DNA of 48,304 nucleotides, taken from NCBI GenBank assembly GCA_029258975.1, contig JAPDJS010000013.1, positions 1 through 48,304 of the forward strand, read 5' to 3'. Below, in pieces: positions 26,883 through 35,752 of this stretch; positions within the stretch are counted from its first letter, which is position 1; every line of letters starts with the position of its first letter. Below the pieces are notes generated by a model. That model was not told where the DNA came from. It saw only the letters and a program-made list of their open reading frames with translations, and ran no database searches. A program made the position numbers and the translations under genes. This DNA comes from Thermoplasmatota archaeon. Its GTDB lineage: Archaea; Thermoplasmatota; B47-G6; B47-G6B; 47-G6.

Positions 26883-27848
26883 TCATAAGTCCATCTCTTT
26901 TACGCTTATTTTAGGTTGTGATTGTATAAACTCTTCTAACACCTTTTCATTTACGAATTTGCCGATAGCTCCCCTACTAGTCACTATAAGCGCACCCATA
27001 GCGTTTGCGTATATGATGGAATCCTTTATACTCATGCCTTTTAGCAAATGATAATACGTTAATGCAGCCGCCCAAGCATCACCAGCACCGGTAGCATCTA
27101 TGGCCCTTACTTTAAACGCTTCAGCGTATGTCGCCCTATCTCCTTCAACGACTATTGCTCCCTTGTTACCCATTTTTATCCATAGTTTTTTCTTATATTT
27201 TCTTAGTATATGCATAATACTCTTCGGATTTTCAGTCTCATAAAGTGTTTTAGCTTCGTCTAATGAGAGTGCGAGTATCGTAGCATACGGAAATATGCTC
27301 CTATATGTTTTTATGAGATCCTCTTTAGATCTCCAGACGTCCAACCTTACATTAAAGTCAAAAATTACCTCTAGCCCATGTTGGTATGAGAACTTCATTG
27401 CTTCGATTACCGCATTTCTTAAAGGAGGAACTGCGAGGGCCATTCCCGATACATATAATGCAGAAGCTTTTTCTAGGTAGTTAAAGTCTAGATCTTCCGC
27501 AGTAAACATAGTGTCCGCGGTGTTTGCCCAGGGGCTTCTGTAAAAGAAAAAGGATCTCTCCCCATCATCTCTTAATATCACAAATGCTAAAGATGTTCTT
27601 GCGTTTTTAATTTTAATTCCTGAAATATCTACGTTGTTTTCTTCTAAGATTCTTATCAACATTTTTCCAAATGCATCGTTTCCTACGGCTCCAAATCCAC
27701 GAACATGACATCCTAATCGAGAAAGAATTACAGCGTAATTAAAAGGAGCGCCTCCGAGGTGAGCTTCAAATAACATACCTTCTTTATATGTTCCTGCGCT
27801 TCTTGGTATGATATCAACAAGGAGCTCGCCTATTGAAGCCACATTCAT
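26883..27848 (-). CDS. PfkB-family carbohydrate kinase (fructokinase-like)
   Basis: The 321-residue protein is a ribokinase-fold sugar kinase. It has GELLVDIIP at the N-terminus, the substrate-binding GGAPFNYAVILSRLG near 32-46, and the signature DATGAGDAWAAAL near 249-261 with the catalytic Asp. The GGAPxN block resembles fructokinases and 2-keto-3-deoxygluconate kinases, so a hexose or keto-deoxy sugar is likely; the exact substrate is open. Its ATG overlaps the stop of the DUF2298 gene (ATGA), which ties it to a membrane protein likely to act on sugars. Confidence 0.9.
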   Translation of the reverse strand: MNVASIGELLVDIIPRSAGTYKEGMLFEAHLGGAPFNYAVILSRLGCHVRGFGAVGNDAFGKMLIRILEENNVDISGIKIKNARTSLAFVILRDDGERSFFFYRSPWANTADTMFTAEDLDFNYLEKASALYVSGMALAVPPLRNAVIEAMKFSYQHGLEVIFDFNVRLDVWRSKEDLIKTYRSIFPYATILALSLDEAKTLYETENPKSIMHILRKYKKKLWIKMGNKGAIVVEGDRATYAEAFKVRAIDATGAGDAWAAALTYYHLLKGMSIKDSIIYANAMGALIVTSRGAIGKFVNEKVLEEFIQSQPKISVKEMDL

Positions 27849-30100
27849 GACGGTCCCTCAACAACCTCATATATAGCATATGAAGTTGTGTTAACTACTT
27901 CCCTAACTAAACCTGTCTCTAAAAGAGCGCTTTTCCATTTTTCAATACTCATATAGCTGGTGTTTGAGATAATAAATTCATTTTCGAGATATGAGACGAC
28001 AATATACCTTATGTTATACTTCTCCTTTAGATATATCAAGCTCTCTCGGGTGGGGTTCTTATAAAACTCCATTACGTCGCGACTTCTGTTTATTATTTCT
28101 GGGAGTGTGTTAATGCCTCTCCAAACGTACTCGTGATTCTGCCATCCAATAATCGTGGGATTTCCGGAGAATGAGGAAATCCTAGCAAAGTATTCGTACC
28201 CTATAATGTAGCCTCTGCCTTGTGGATCAAAACCGCATATTTCGACAAGAACTCCTCTGGGAAGTTTTCTGAGGATTTTTATTACAGCTTTGTCGTTAGG
28301 TTTGAGCACTCCGGAGCCGTCCAATGTAAAAGCATCTTTATCAAGTCCTTCCCATGCTAGTGGAGGATTCTTAATAGCGTATGCTGCTAGAGGAACGTAC
28401 GCTACGGAAATTATTAAAACTGCTATAAAGATTGTCCTACAAGCCTTCCAGAGACCAATGTAGGGAGACTTTTTCGGAATTCTTTCTTCAAGCCTAAATA
28501 TTAATATTGGGAGGGAGGATATAAGGAGCATCCAAGCTGTTTCGTAGAATTTGAAGACAGTATTGAACCTCTCGAAAATACCTCCGAGGAGATCGTCGAT
28601 GTACACGAAGTCACACACAATAATTGTTAACAGTCCCACGAATATAATGGCCCTAAGGAATTTGTCTTCGTCTTTTCTTAGAGCGAAGTAGATGAGGATT
28701 ACTGTTAAAAAATACATTGCGGCATATCGGGTAAGAAGCAGAGGTAGTGGGGCAAAGAGAGATATGGCTGACAGCTTAAGATGTGCTTTGGATCTTGAGG
28801 CAAGACCCATATAGCTATATGCTATGAGAACAAAAGGTAGAAGGATAGTGAGTATTGCGTATATGGGTGTTTTGGGCGGGATTGTATCGGTGGGGTGGAT
28901 AATCCTTAACCCCAGCACCGCACCCGATATTATGGTTTTTAGGTAGGGTGAATAGAGGAGAAGAGATGCTAAAATCGAAATTATACCATAAAGAATTCCG
29001 AGAGCAAGAATTGTCAGAAGAGCAATTACCGGCCAGGACCATGTGAATAGAGGAATAAAAAATCCAAGATATGGTGCTAGAAACATCGTCTTGAGCTCTT
29101 TGTCTTTAAGATTATGAAGTAGCCACAAATATGTTACAATAAATGGCGAGGCCATGTAATTTGCGTGAAGTTCCTTCTGAAAGAAATCTACGATAGGCAC
29201 ATGGTGTGTTGTTCCTGGAATCAAATATGCCGGCGTGAGATGCCGTGTGCTATCGTATAAAAGGTGGTGATCCTCTATTCCCAAAATAAACTTCTTACCA
29301 AGATACTCTACGAAGAGAGCAAATGGATATATATTTACACCAAAGGTAATGAATACTGCAATTAATAAGGCTAATTTTTTGTTTTTAAGAAATTGTGTTG
29401 AAAAGCCATACGATGCGAGGAATAGTAATAGTAAAATGGACGCAGATACAACGTTAATTGCGTAGTCAGGATGTAAGAGAGAGATGAGAGAGAGCGAAGC
29501 AAAGCCATAGTGACCCCCATAGTAGTATGGCATGACACTTCCCGAAAACCAGGGATCTTCTAGAGGAAGCTTGGTAACTCTCATGGAGTTTGTGAATATT
29601 GCCATATCCATCCAGCATTCTGAGTAGTTGTAGTCGAGATTTGGGGACCACATGCGTAGTAAAAGGGAGACTAAAGCAACTATTATGAAAGCCATAATAA
29701 ATGTAGTAAAACTTCTTGGTTCGAGTTTTTTCTGCGGTTTCCAGAGTGCTATTGGTAACGTTGTAGATATGTAAAGAATTGCAATTCTTGTGCTTAGACT
29801 AGCATCGACAAATCCGAAGATAAAGAGTGTGACGAGAATCGTGAACACATAAAGTGGCACAGAAACGTACAAGTTAAGTTTTTCGAGTGGTACAAACACA
29901 TAATAGACAATTCCTCCCAAGAGCAATATGAAGAAATAGAGGCAAACCCTCAGTGGGAGAAGTGAATAAGAGTTTAAGGCAACATCTACAAGATAGCCTT
30001 CATACTGCCTTATTATTGCCCAAAAAATAAACGATGAAAAGAATACTATTGCTAACTTAAACATAAGACTCCTAGCCATTTTCAGGAACATTTTCATCAC
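27845..30100 (-). CDS. DUF2298-like polytopic membrane protein (GT-C-like)
   Basis: The 751-residue protein has more than a dozen hydrophobic segments and a soluble C-terminal tail of about 150 residues. The first loop holds the pattern I associate with DUF2298 (YYY) proteins: NYSECWMDMAIFTNSM, then LPLEDPWFSGSVMPYYYGGHYG. This family is thought to include GT-C type glycosyltransferases that use lipid-linked sugars; that role is from family resemblance and is not proven. The tail includes FDPQGRGYIIGYEYFARISSFSG, also seen in these proteins. The start GTG overlaps the preceding gene's stop (GTGA) and its stop overlaps pfkB. Confidence 0.82.
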   Translation of the reverse strand: MMKMFLKMARSLMFKLAIVFFSSFIFWAIIRQYEGYLVDVALNSYSLLPLRVCLYFFILLLGGIVYYVFVPLEKLNLYVSVPLYVFTILVTLFIFGFVDASLSTRIAILYISTTLPIALWKPQKKLEPRSFTTFIMAFIIVALVSLLLRMWSPNLDYNYSECWMDMAIFTNSMRVTKLPLEDPWFSGSVMPYYYGGHYGFASLSLISLLHPDYAINVVSASILLLLFLASYGFSTQFLKNKKLALLIAVFITFGVNIYPFALFVEYLGKKFILGIEDHHLLYDSTRHLTPAYLIPGTTHHVPIVDFFQKELHANYMASPFIVTYLWLLHNLKDKELKTMFLAPYLGFFIPLFTWSWPVIALLTILALGILYGIISILASLLLYSPYLKTIISGAVLGLRIIHPTDTIPPKTPIYAILTILLPFVLIAYSYMGLASRSKAHLKLSAISLFAPLPLLLTRYAAMYFLTVILIYFALRKDEDKFLRAIIFVGLLTIIVCDFVYIDDLLGGIFERFNTVFKFYETAWMLLISSLPILIFRLEERIPKKSPYIGLWKACRTIFIAVLIISVAYVPLAAYAIKNPPLAWEGLDKDAFTLDGSGVLKPNDKAVIKILRKLPRGVLVEICGFDPQGRGYIIGYEYFARISSFSGNPTIIGWQNHEYVWRGINTLPEIINRSRDVMEFYKNPTRESLIYLKEKYNIRYIVVSYLENEFIISNTSYMSIEKWKSALLETGLVREVVNTTSYAIYEVVEGPS

Positions 30101-31023
30101 TTTAGAAAGTTTATTTCTCCCTCAATTAATATTCCCAAGTCTTTTTCATATCTAAAGTCACTAATGTGCTCTACGAGCCCAAAATCCTCTGAATATACGA
30201 TAAAATCGGTTCTACCGTAATCTTCATAGACTCCTACGAGCTCTCCTCTAAAGCTTTCGAGGGCGTCCGATCGGTAAAAGGTGATGTAGGCTCTATGTGG
30301 CTTCTCTAGAAGCATATCAATAAAAGGTATAAGAGCATAGAACGTAGAAAACCTGATTTTATTATACATATGATGGTAAATGGGCTCGGACTTTTTTATA
30401 GACTCCGTTTGGGATATAATTGTATTAAATATTATACTCTCCTTCGTAGAGAGTATGCTTAGAGTATCAGAGTATATTAGAGACAAAAGGCCCTTATCAA
30501 GCAAAACGTAGTTACCAGGAGCGCTTTTAGTGGAATAAACAAACATGTTTAAGTCATTTCTCTTTTCGAGAATCCTCTCATACAAATATGGCTTGACCCA
30601 TTCCAATGCCGTCTCCTGTGCAAAAATAATAAGTATCGAGCCAGGAGTTGCAAAGTCGGCGAATTTGTGTGTAAGATCTACAAAAAATTCTTTTGAAAAA
30701 TTACTCTCTGAAATGCCTAGAAGAAGCACTGAGTGAATAAGGCTCTGAAGAAAAGCGTGAATATCGTGTGATGATATCTTTAGGGACTCTTCTTCGAGGA
30801 GTCCTTCAACCAGTCTCAAGTAGGGAGAAATTACTGCCTGGAAGTTTTCTTCACTTGGAGGCCTGTCAATGCAGGAACAATACTTAGCCAATTCTACTAT
30901 CAACTTTTTATTTTTTATATTGACCTTATCCTGAAGCTCCTTTGCAAATGAAACGGCGCTAACGTTGTGTTTCTTTTCTATGATCCTATACATTTGAAGG
31001 ATGTTGGGTAGTAAGTTCTCCAT
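30097..31023 (-). CDS. unknown 308-residue protein, first gene of the DUF2298 operon
   Basis: I do not recognise this protein. It has no membrane segment or signal peptide. The N-terminal 110 residues look helical, and the remainder alternates strands and helices with a region (NMFVYSTKSAPGNYVLLDKGLLSLIYSD) reminiscent of a sensor or C-terminal regulator domain; this is a weak impression. A CSCIDRP stretch near 48 contains its few cysteines. GGAGG lies 8 nt before the ATG. Its stop overlaps the DUF2298 start by 4 bp, so it should be made with that protein. Upstream is a 250-bp gap containing a 14-bp palindrome. Confidence 0.72.
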   Translation of the reverse strand: MENLLPNILQMYRIIEKKHNVSAVSFAKELQDKVNIKNKKLIVELAKYCSCIDRPPSEENFQAVISPYLRLVEGLLEEESLKISSHDIHAFLQSLIHSVLLLGISESNFSKEFFVDLTHKFADFATPGSILIIFAQETALEWVKPYLYERILEKRNDLNMFVYSTKSAPGNYVLLDKGLLSLIYSDTLSILSTKESIIFNTIISQTESIKKSEPIYHHMYNKIRFSTFYALIPFIDMLLEKPHRAYITFYRSDALESFRGELVGVYEDYGRTDFIVYSEDFGLVEHISDFRYEKDLGILIEGEINFLK

Positions 31024-31122
31024 TGTCTAAGCCTCCTCTAGTTTCCAGGAAAAGTGCTAAATTTGTCGAGGGATATTGTGTTCTTGAATTCTGTAGTACT
31101 AAAACACATTTTATGATTCTTT

Positions 31123-31136
31123 TTGATACATATCAA
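31123..31136. promoter_or_regulatory. 14-bp palindrome, possible operator
   Basis: TTGATA and TATCAA form perfect arms around a CA centre. It lies about 100 bp upstream of the unknown gene starting at 31023 in a 250-bp gap. The surroundings are AT-rich with possible TATA boxes near 31160-31175, so it could be an operator for the minus-strand operon. Confidence 0.35.
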
Positions 31137-31273
31137 TCTACATGTTATTAAATTGATTTAAAAAATTTTATAAAACATCGTCAATAGAGCCCGCCTAAAT
31201 AAGTCTGAAAATGGGTATCTATAGGGCCATGTCATCGGAAGAAAGATGCAGAATAAATTTTAGAAAAGAAAAG

Positions 31274-31747
31274 TTATTTCTCTCTGGAGTGGTCGGAGGC
31301 CATTTTTTCTGCAAGCTTTCTTCTTATTTTGTCGAATATCTCGTCAGGAACACCAAAATATATGGCCTCAGCTGGGCACATAGCCTCACATGCAGGTCTT
31401 AAACCACTCTCTCTGAGCTCATAACATCCAGTACACTTTACTACGACTTTATTGATAGTGTCCAAGTCTATAGCTCCAAATGGACACGATACTATGCACA
31501 TGAGACACCCTATGCATTTAGACTCATCAAGAACTACAAAACCGTCATCGTCACGATATAGAGCTTCTTCTGGACATATACGAATACACGGTGCCTTTTC
31601 ACAGTGTCTACATCCTACAGGCACCGGTATTCCTCCCTGAACCCTGTACAGATGAACCCGAGGAGTGCCGTGAATTACTCCACATACTCTTTCGCATGTT
31701 TCACAACCTATACAGCTCATGTAGTCATAATGAAGTTTATACTTCAT
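31274..31747 (-). CDS. HycB/HydN-like polyferredoxin, last gene of the formate operon
   Basis: The 157-residue protein has four cysteine groups for four [4Fe-4S] clusters: CIGCETCERVC, CRHCEKAPCIRICPEEA, CIGCLMCIVSCPFGA and CTGCYELRESGLRPACEAMCPAEA. This is the electron-transfer subunit type of formate dehydrogenases. It is closely similar to the ferredoxin encoded at 33213-33692, including a 32-bp identical stretch of DNA. The ATG at 31747 has GAGGG upstream; an in-frame TTG stands six bases earlier. It probably carries electrons between FdhA and the flavoprotein or an external acceptor. Confidence 0.92.
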   Translation of the reverse strand: MKYKLHYDYMSCIGCETCERVCGVIHGTPRVHLYRVQGGIPVPVGCRHCEKAPCIRICPEEALYRDDDGFVVLDESKCIGCLMCIVSCPFGAIDLDTINKVVVKCTGCYELRESGLRPACEAMCPAEAIYFGVPDEIFDKIRRKLAEKMASDHSREK

Positions 31748-31757
31748 TGCCAATCCC

Positions 31758-32813
31758 TCATAGGCTCTTAAGGTATCTATCTACATGCATCGCAGCCTTA
31801 AGGCCAGCTTCTATGGCACGGCCTACAAATGAAGGACCTGTTACTACGTCTCCTGCAGCAAAGACTCCTTTCGAGCTTGTTTCGAAATTTGGACTTACGA
31901 GGATGCTACCGTATTTTTTGTCTACTTTTACTCCTATCTTCTCTATGCCGGGTGGAGGTGTTGAAGACTCACCAGTTGCAAAGATGACGAAATCAACATC
32001 AAGATCATATTCCGAACCTTCGATGGGTACTGGTCTTGGCCTACCGGTTCCAGTATCTTCTAATCGATTCTTTACCAATGTAATAGACTCTACCCTATTA
32101 TTTCCGTTTATTTTTAGTGGCGAAACGAGCTCTGTCCAGATAATACCTTCTCTAATGGCCTCGATAATTTCGAACCTTCCAGCAGGAGCCTCGTTAATAG
32201 TTCTTCTATAGAGAAGATATACTTCAACAGCACCATTATCTAGTGCAGTTAGTGCAGCATCTACAGCAGAATGACCTGCACCAATTACAGCAACCTTTTT
32301 ACCAGAAACATCAATAGCATGGTCTTTCTCAGCCAAACCCAGCTCGTATGTTTTCCACCTAAATAGAAAGTCTAGTGCTGAATAAACCCCGCTAAGATTA
32401 CTTCCAGGAAGAGATGGTATCTTCGACCTCCAGATTCCTGTTGCGACAAGGATTGCATTGTACTCTTTTACCAAGTCCTTTAGATTCACCTTGTTTTCAA
32501 CGAAGTCATCCCCCTCATCATGACCGTCCTCGACTACAACTTTCGTTTTTAGAACAAATTTGACACCGTACTCTTCTTCCAGTGTTTTACATCCATCGAT
32601 GACGTGCTGAGGGCGGATACGCCTTGATGGAATTGCAAAGACCATTAGCCCTCCGGGGAGTGGGAGCTTCTCGTAGATAGTAACATCATGACCTTTACAA
32701 ACTAAAAATCCTGCTGCAGCCAGCCCAGCTGGGCCGGCTCCAATAATAGCAACCCTATGCCCGCTTTTACGAATTTTGTCAGGTTTACATAAAAATGCAA
32801 AGTTCATTACCAT
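31758..32813 (-). CDS. GltD/NfnB-like FAD-NAD(P)H oxidoreductase
   Basis: The 351-residue flavoprotein is of the glutamate synthase small-subunit type. It has the FAD-binding IGAGPAGLAAAG near 24-35, YEKLPLPGGLMVFAIPSRR, the NAD(P)H-binding VIGAGHSAVDAA in the centre and the C-terminal FAAGDVVTGP with the family's GRAIEAGLKAA. The N-terminal ferredoxin domain of full-length GltD is absent; its role may be taken by the adjacent ferredoxin genes. It likely exchanges electrons between NAD(P)H and the FDH ferredoxins. The gene starts inside the stop region of the preceding ferredoxin gene and ends 4 bp from an upstream edge of the last ferredoxin start. Confidence 0.92.
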   Translation of the reverse strand: MVMNFAFLCKPDKIRKSGHRVAIIGAGPAGLAAAGFLVCKGHDVTIYEKLPLPGGLMVFAIPSRRIRPQHVIDGCKTLEEEYGVKFVLKTKVVVEDGHDEGDDFVENKVNLKDLVKEYNAILVATGIWRSKIPSLPGSNLSGVYSALDFLFRWKTYELGLAEKDHAIDVSGKKVAVIGAGHSAVDAALTALDNGAVEVYLLYRRTINEAPAGRFEIIEAIREGIIWTELVSPLKINGNNRVESITLVKNRLEDTGTGRPRPVPIEGSEYDLDVDFVIFATGESSTPPPGIEKIGVKVDKKYGSILVSPNFETSSKGVFAAGDVVTGPSFVGRAIEAGLKAAMHVDRYLKSL

Positions 32814-33211
32814 TCATACGCACCCTCAGCGCTTTTTAGTATTCTGCAGTCCTTACAAAGTGGAACGTATTCTTTGGATCGTCCTCCGAGCTTTTTAATG
32901 ATTCGTAGTATTTCTTTCTTCGTTATTCCTGTAGGTTTCCCACATTCAGCACACGGCATTATCTCAAACTCTAGTTCGACAGTTCCTGTGCTTAAGGGCC
33001 TTTCTACGACTTCTATAGCGTTTTCTGGGCATATGGATATACATACAGGGATTCCAAGACAAAAATCACATTTTTGAGGATCAAATATCAGTTTTCTAAC
33101 AAATCCTTCGTCCTGGACATAAATGGCCTCTTTGGGACACTTCAACGCACAAGCACCACATCCCGTACACTTCTCTGGGTCTATGGAAATTGACCTTAGG
33201 ACTTCCTCCAC
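32807..33211 (-). CDS. two-cluster ferredoxin with C-terminal CxxC/CxxC element
   Basis: The 134-residue protein has two [4Fe-4S] cysteine groups (CTGCGACALKCPKEA and CDFCLGIPVCISICPENA) and a C-terminal element with CAEC and, about 30 residues later, CKDC, which could hold a zinc or an additional iron site. I chose GTG 33211, which has GGAGGTG 6 nt upstream; the longer frame from TTG 33226 would run into the preceding gene. The extra CxxC pairs are also found in some HycB/HydN-related and FDH-associated proteins, which may interact with the flavoprotein. It overlaps the flavoprotein gene by 7 bp. Confidence 0.88.
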   Translation of the reverse strand: MEEVLRSISIDPEKCTGCGACALKCPKEAIYVQDEGFVRKLIFDPQKCDFCLGIPVCISICPENAIEVVERPLSTGTVELEFEIMPCAECGKPTGITKKEILRIIKKLGGRSKEYVPLCKDCRILKSAEGAYEW

Positions 33212-33212
33212 G

Positions 33213-33692
33213 TTATACACCTCCAAAGGCCCTCAGTAATGCTATCTTCTCCGCAACCTTTTTGCGTTTATGCTCGCTAATTACTTTTGGCTCAACGACC
33301 TTTATAGCATTTGTAGGACATGCTGTGACACAGGCAGGTGGTAATCCCTCCTTGCGTCTACTTGCACACATGTCACATTTAATAATAACGCCTTTAAGGA
33401 CGTCTAGGGAAATCGCTCCGAAGGGGCATGCAGTTGCACACATCAAACAGCCAATACACTTAGAGTCATCCAAGACAACGAAATCTTCCTCATCACGATA
33501 TAAGGCCCTTTCCGGACAAACCCGAATACACGGTGCCTTTTCACAGTGTCTACAAATTACAGGGATTGATATTCCACGATCGTAAAACTCGTAGACATAT
33601 ACTCTATTAGTCTGATTATAATACTCACACGCAACCTCACAAGCTTTACAACCTATGCATTTATCATATTCTACAAGGACCTTTAGTTTCAA
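33213..33692 (-). CDS. HycB/HydN-like polyferredoxin following fdhA
   Basis: The 159-residue protein has four [4Fe-4S] groups: CIGCKACEVAC, CRHCEKAPCIRVCPERA, CIGCLMCATACPFGA and CDMCASRRKEGLPPACVTACPTNA. It is the likely direct electron partner (beta-type subunit) of FdhA. I chose TTG 33692 because GAGGTG lies 6 nt upstream; the in-frame GTG at 33701 is part of that site. It is a close paralogue of the ferredoxin at 31274-31747. The tail is Lys-rich. The next gene starts 1 bp after its stop. Confidence 0.92.
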   Translation of the reverse strand: MKLKVLVEYDKCIGCKACEVACEYYNQTNRVYVYEFYDRGISIPVICRHCEKAPCIRVCPERALYRDEEDFVVLDDSKCIGCLMCATACPFGAISLDVLKGVIIKCDMCASRRKEGLPPACVTACPTNAIKVVEPKVISEHKRKKVAEKIALLRAFGGV

Positions 33693-33706
33693 TCCCAACA
33701 CCTCTT

Positions 33707-35752
33707 TTAGGATATTTTCTCAACCCTACATGCTGCAACTTTTAGTTCAGGTATCTTAGCTTCAGGATCCAAGGCAGTATTGGTGAGGATGTTCGCTCCC
33801 CAATGCCATGGGACAGCAATAGTACCTTCGACAATATTTTTCGTGACAAAGGCTTTACACTCATAAGATCCACGACGAGTTATTATTCTGATTTTATCTC
33901 CAGTTTTTATTCCCAATTTTTCTGCATCTTTGTCATTAATCTCTGCAAAGGGCTCTTTCCAGCGTTTTTCAAGAAGTGGAGATCTTTTACTCATTGTTCT
34001 AGTATGGAATTGTCCCACAACACGTACAGTGGTAAGTATAAATGGATAATCCTTGTCGGGGTTTTCTGCTGGTCCTCTAAGTTCTACGGGGATAAGATAG
34101 CCTTTACCATTCTTCGTGGGAAAGACATCTACGTGGAGTCTAGGAGTTCCTGGATGGTCTTCGCTGGGGCATGGCCATTGAAGTCCGTAGATATTAGCCT
34201 TTAGTCTCTCTGGTGTTATGCCTCTATATTGTGGCACTAGAGCATTGATTTCTCTTAAGACATCCTCAGGACCTGAGTATTCAAACCCTTTAAGATCCAA
34301 GGCCTTGGCAATATCCTTCAGTATATACCAATCAGGTCTTGCTTCTCCTGGAGGCTCCAATGCCTTGAATGTCCATTGTACTCTTCTCTCAGATGCAGTG
34401 AATGATCCTTCCTTTTCAGCAAAAGCTGCTGCTGGGAGGATGACATCTGCAAGCTCTGCAGTTTCGGTTATGAATAGATCTTGTACAACAAGGAATTCAG
34501 AGTTTTGAAGCGACTTTATGACGTGATTGATATCGGGATCGCTTATTACAGGATTCTCTCCCATTATATACAAACCAGCAACTTTTCCGTTGCTAAGGCC
34601 TTCAATCATTTCTGGGATTGTTAGACCGACTTCTGATGGAAGTTTTACTCCCCAATGATCTTCGAAAACTTTTCTCCTCTCAGCATCTCCTACTTTTGCG
34701 TAGCCTGGCAAAACGTTCGGTAGCGCGCCCATATCACAGGCTCCTTGCACATTTGCTTGGCCACGCATTGGGAATAGCCCAGTACCCTCTTTGCCTACGT
34801 AGCCACAGATAAGAGCAATATTAGAAAGGGCTACTATTAGGTCTGTACCATTTATATGCTGTGTAGCTCCCATACCCCACATTATTATTCCACGACCAGC
34901 CTGAGCAAAAGTCCTGGCAGCATCTCTTATGAGGTCTGCATCAACACCCGTTATTTTTTCTACGTTCTCCGGAGAGTACTTCATTACGTGGTCTGCGAGT
35001 TGTTCAAACCCTATTAGGCGGTCGTTCACAAAAGTATCATCATAAAGGTTTTCGGAAATTATGACGTTCATTATTGCATTTGCTAGCGCTACGTCGCTAC
35101 CTGGTATTAACCTAAGGACATAATCAGCAAACCAACCACTTTTTGTTCTTCTAGGGTCAACAAGGATTATTCTTGCACCATTGTCTTTTGCAGCAAGGAT
35201 GTATTTCATAACGACAGGATGGGTCTCGGCGGGGTTGTACCCCCAAATCATTATTGCGTTTGCCTTCGGAATATCAAGATATGATCCAGACTGGGCAGCA
35301 GCACCTACGGTCTTTGCTAGACCTACAACAGTAGAAGCGTGGCATAATCGTGCACAATGATCTACGTTATTTGTGCCCAGCATTCTAGCAATTTTTTGCA
35401 TTAGAAAGTTCTCTTCGTTAGTACATTTAGCGCTCGAAATAAATCCTAGTGAGTCAGGTCCGTGTTTCTTAACTATTTCCTTGATGTTTTTTGAGACAAT
35501 TTCTATTGCTTTTTTCCAAGATATCTCAGAAAATTTTCCTCTATCTGATACTTTAAGGGGAGTTTTGAGCCTATCCCTACTTAGCACATAATCAAGAGAG
35601 GCAAGCCCCTTTGGACAGAGACTTCCTTGATTGACTGTAGGAATATCTCTTACGAATTCTAGTTTGATCCTATTACCATTTTTTATGGCATAAATTCTAC
35701 AGCCAAAACCACAGTATGGGCAGACTATGGATATTTTCTCCACATTATTCAT
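33707..35752 (-). CDS. fdhA: formate dehydrogenase catalytic subunit (Cys-type, molybdopterin)
   Basis: This 681-residue protein closely resembles E. coli FDH-H (FdhF) along its length. An N-terminal [4Fe-4S] cluster is held by C11, C14, C18 and C46 (CPYCGFGC, GSLCPKG). The metal-ligand position is a cysteine, C137 in HCARLCHAS, where FDH-H has selenocysteine, followed by H138. Other matches are YNPAETHPVV, WGMGATQHINGTD, RGQANVQGACDMGALP and the C-terminal TRTMSKRSP region of the cofactor-binding domain. It oxidises formate to CO2 or, with low-potential ferredoxin, could run in reverse. No Tat signal is present, so it is cytosolic. It overlaps fdhC by 4 bp and is 5 bp before the ferredoxin frame. 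Confidence 0.95.
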   Translation of the reverse strand: MNNVEKISIVCPYCGFGCRIYAIKNGNRIKLEFVRDIPTVNQGSLCPKGLASLDYVLSRDRLKTPLKVSDRGKFSEISWKKAIEIVSKNIKEIVKKHGPDSLGFISSAKCTNEENFLMQKIARMLGTNNVDHCARLCHASTVVGLAKTVGAAAQSGSYLDIPKANAIMIWGYNPAETHPVVMKYILAAKDNGARIILVDPRRTKSGWFADYVLRLIPGSDVALANAIMNVIISENLYDDTFVNDRLIGFEQLADHVMKYSPENVEKITGVDADLIRDAARTFAQAGRGIIMWGMGATQHINGTDLIVALSNIALICGYVGKEGTGLFPMRGQANVQGACDMGALPNVLPGYAKVGDAERRKVFEDHWGVKLPSEVGLTIPEMIEGLSNGKVAGLYIMGENPVISDPDINHVIKSLQNSEFLVVQDLFITETAELADVILPAAAFAEKEGSFTASERRVQWTFKALEPPGEARPDWYILKDIAKALDLKGFEYSGPEDVLREINALVPQYRGITPERLKANIYGLQWPCPSEDHPGTPRLHVDVFPTKNGKGYLIPVELRGPAENPDKDYPFILTTVRVVGQFHTRTMSKRSPLLEKRWKEPFAEINDKDAEKLGIKTGDKIRIITRRGSYECKAFVTKNIVEGTIAVPWHWGANILTNTALDPEAKIPELKVAACRVEKIS

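Noticed and set aside
31591..32211. 206-codon plus-strand frame over the ferredoxin and flavoprotein genes
   Set aside because: It crosses two well-identified genes on the opposite strand; the sequence is Ser/Pro-rich shadow-like.
33190..33585. 131-codon plus-strand frame over the ferredoxin genes
   Set aside because: The opposite strand encodes clear cysteine cluster motifs through the same bases.
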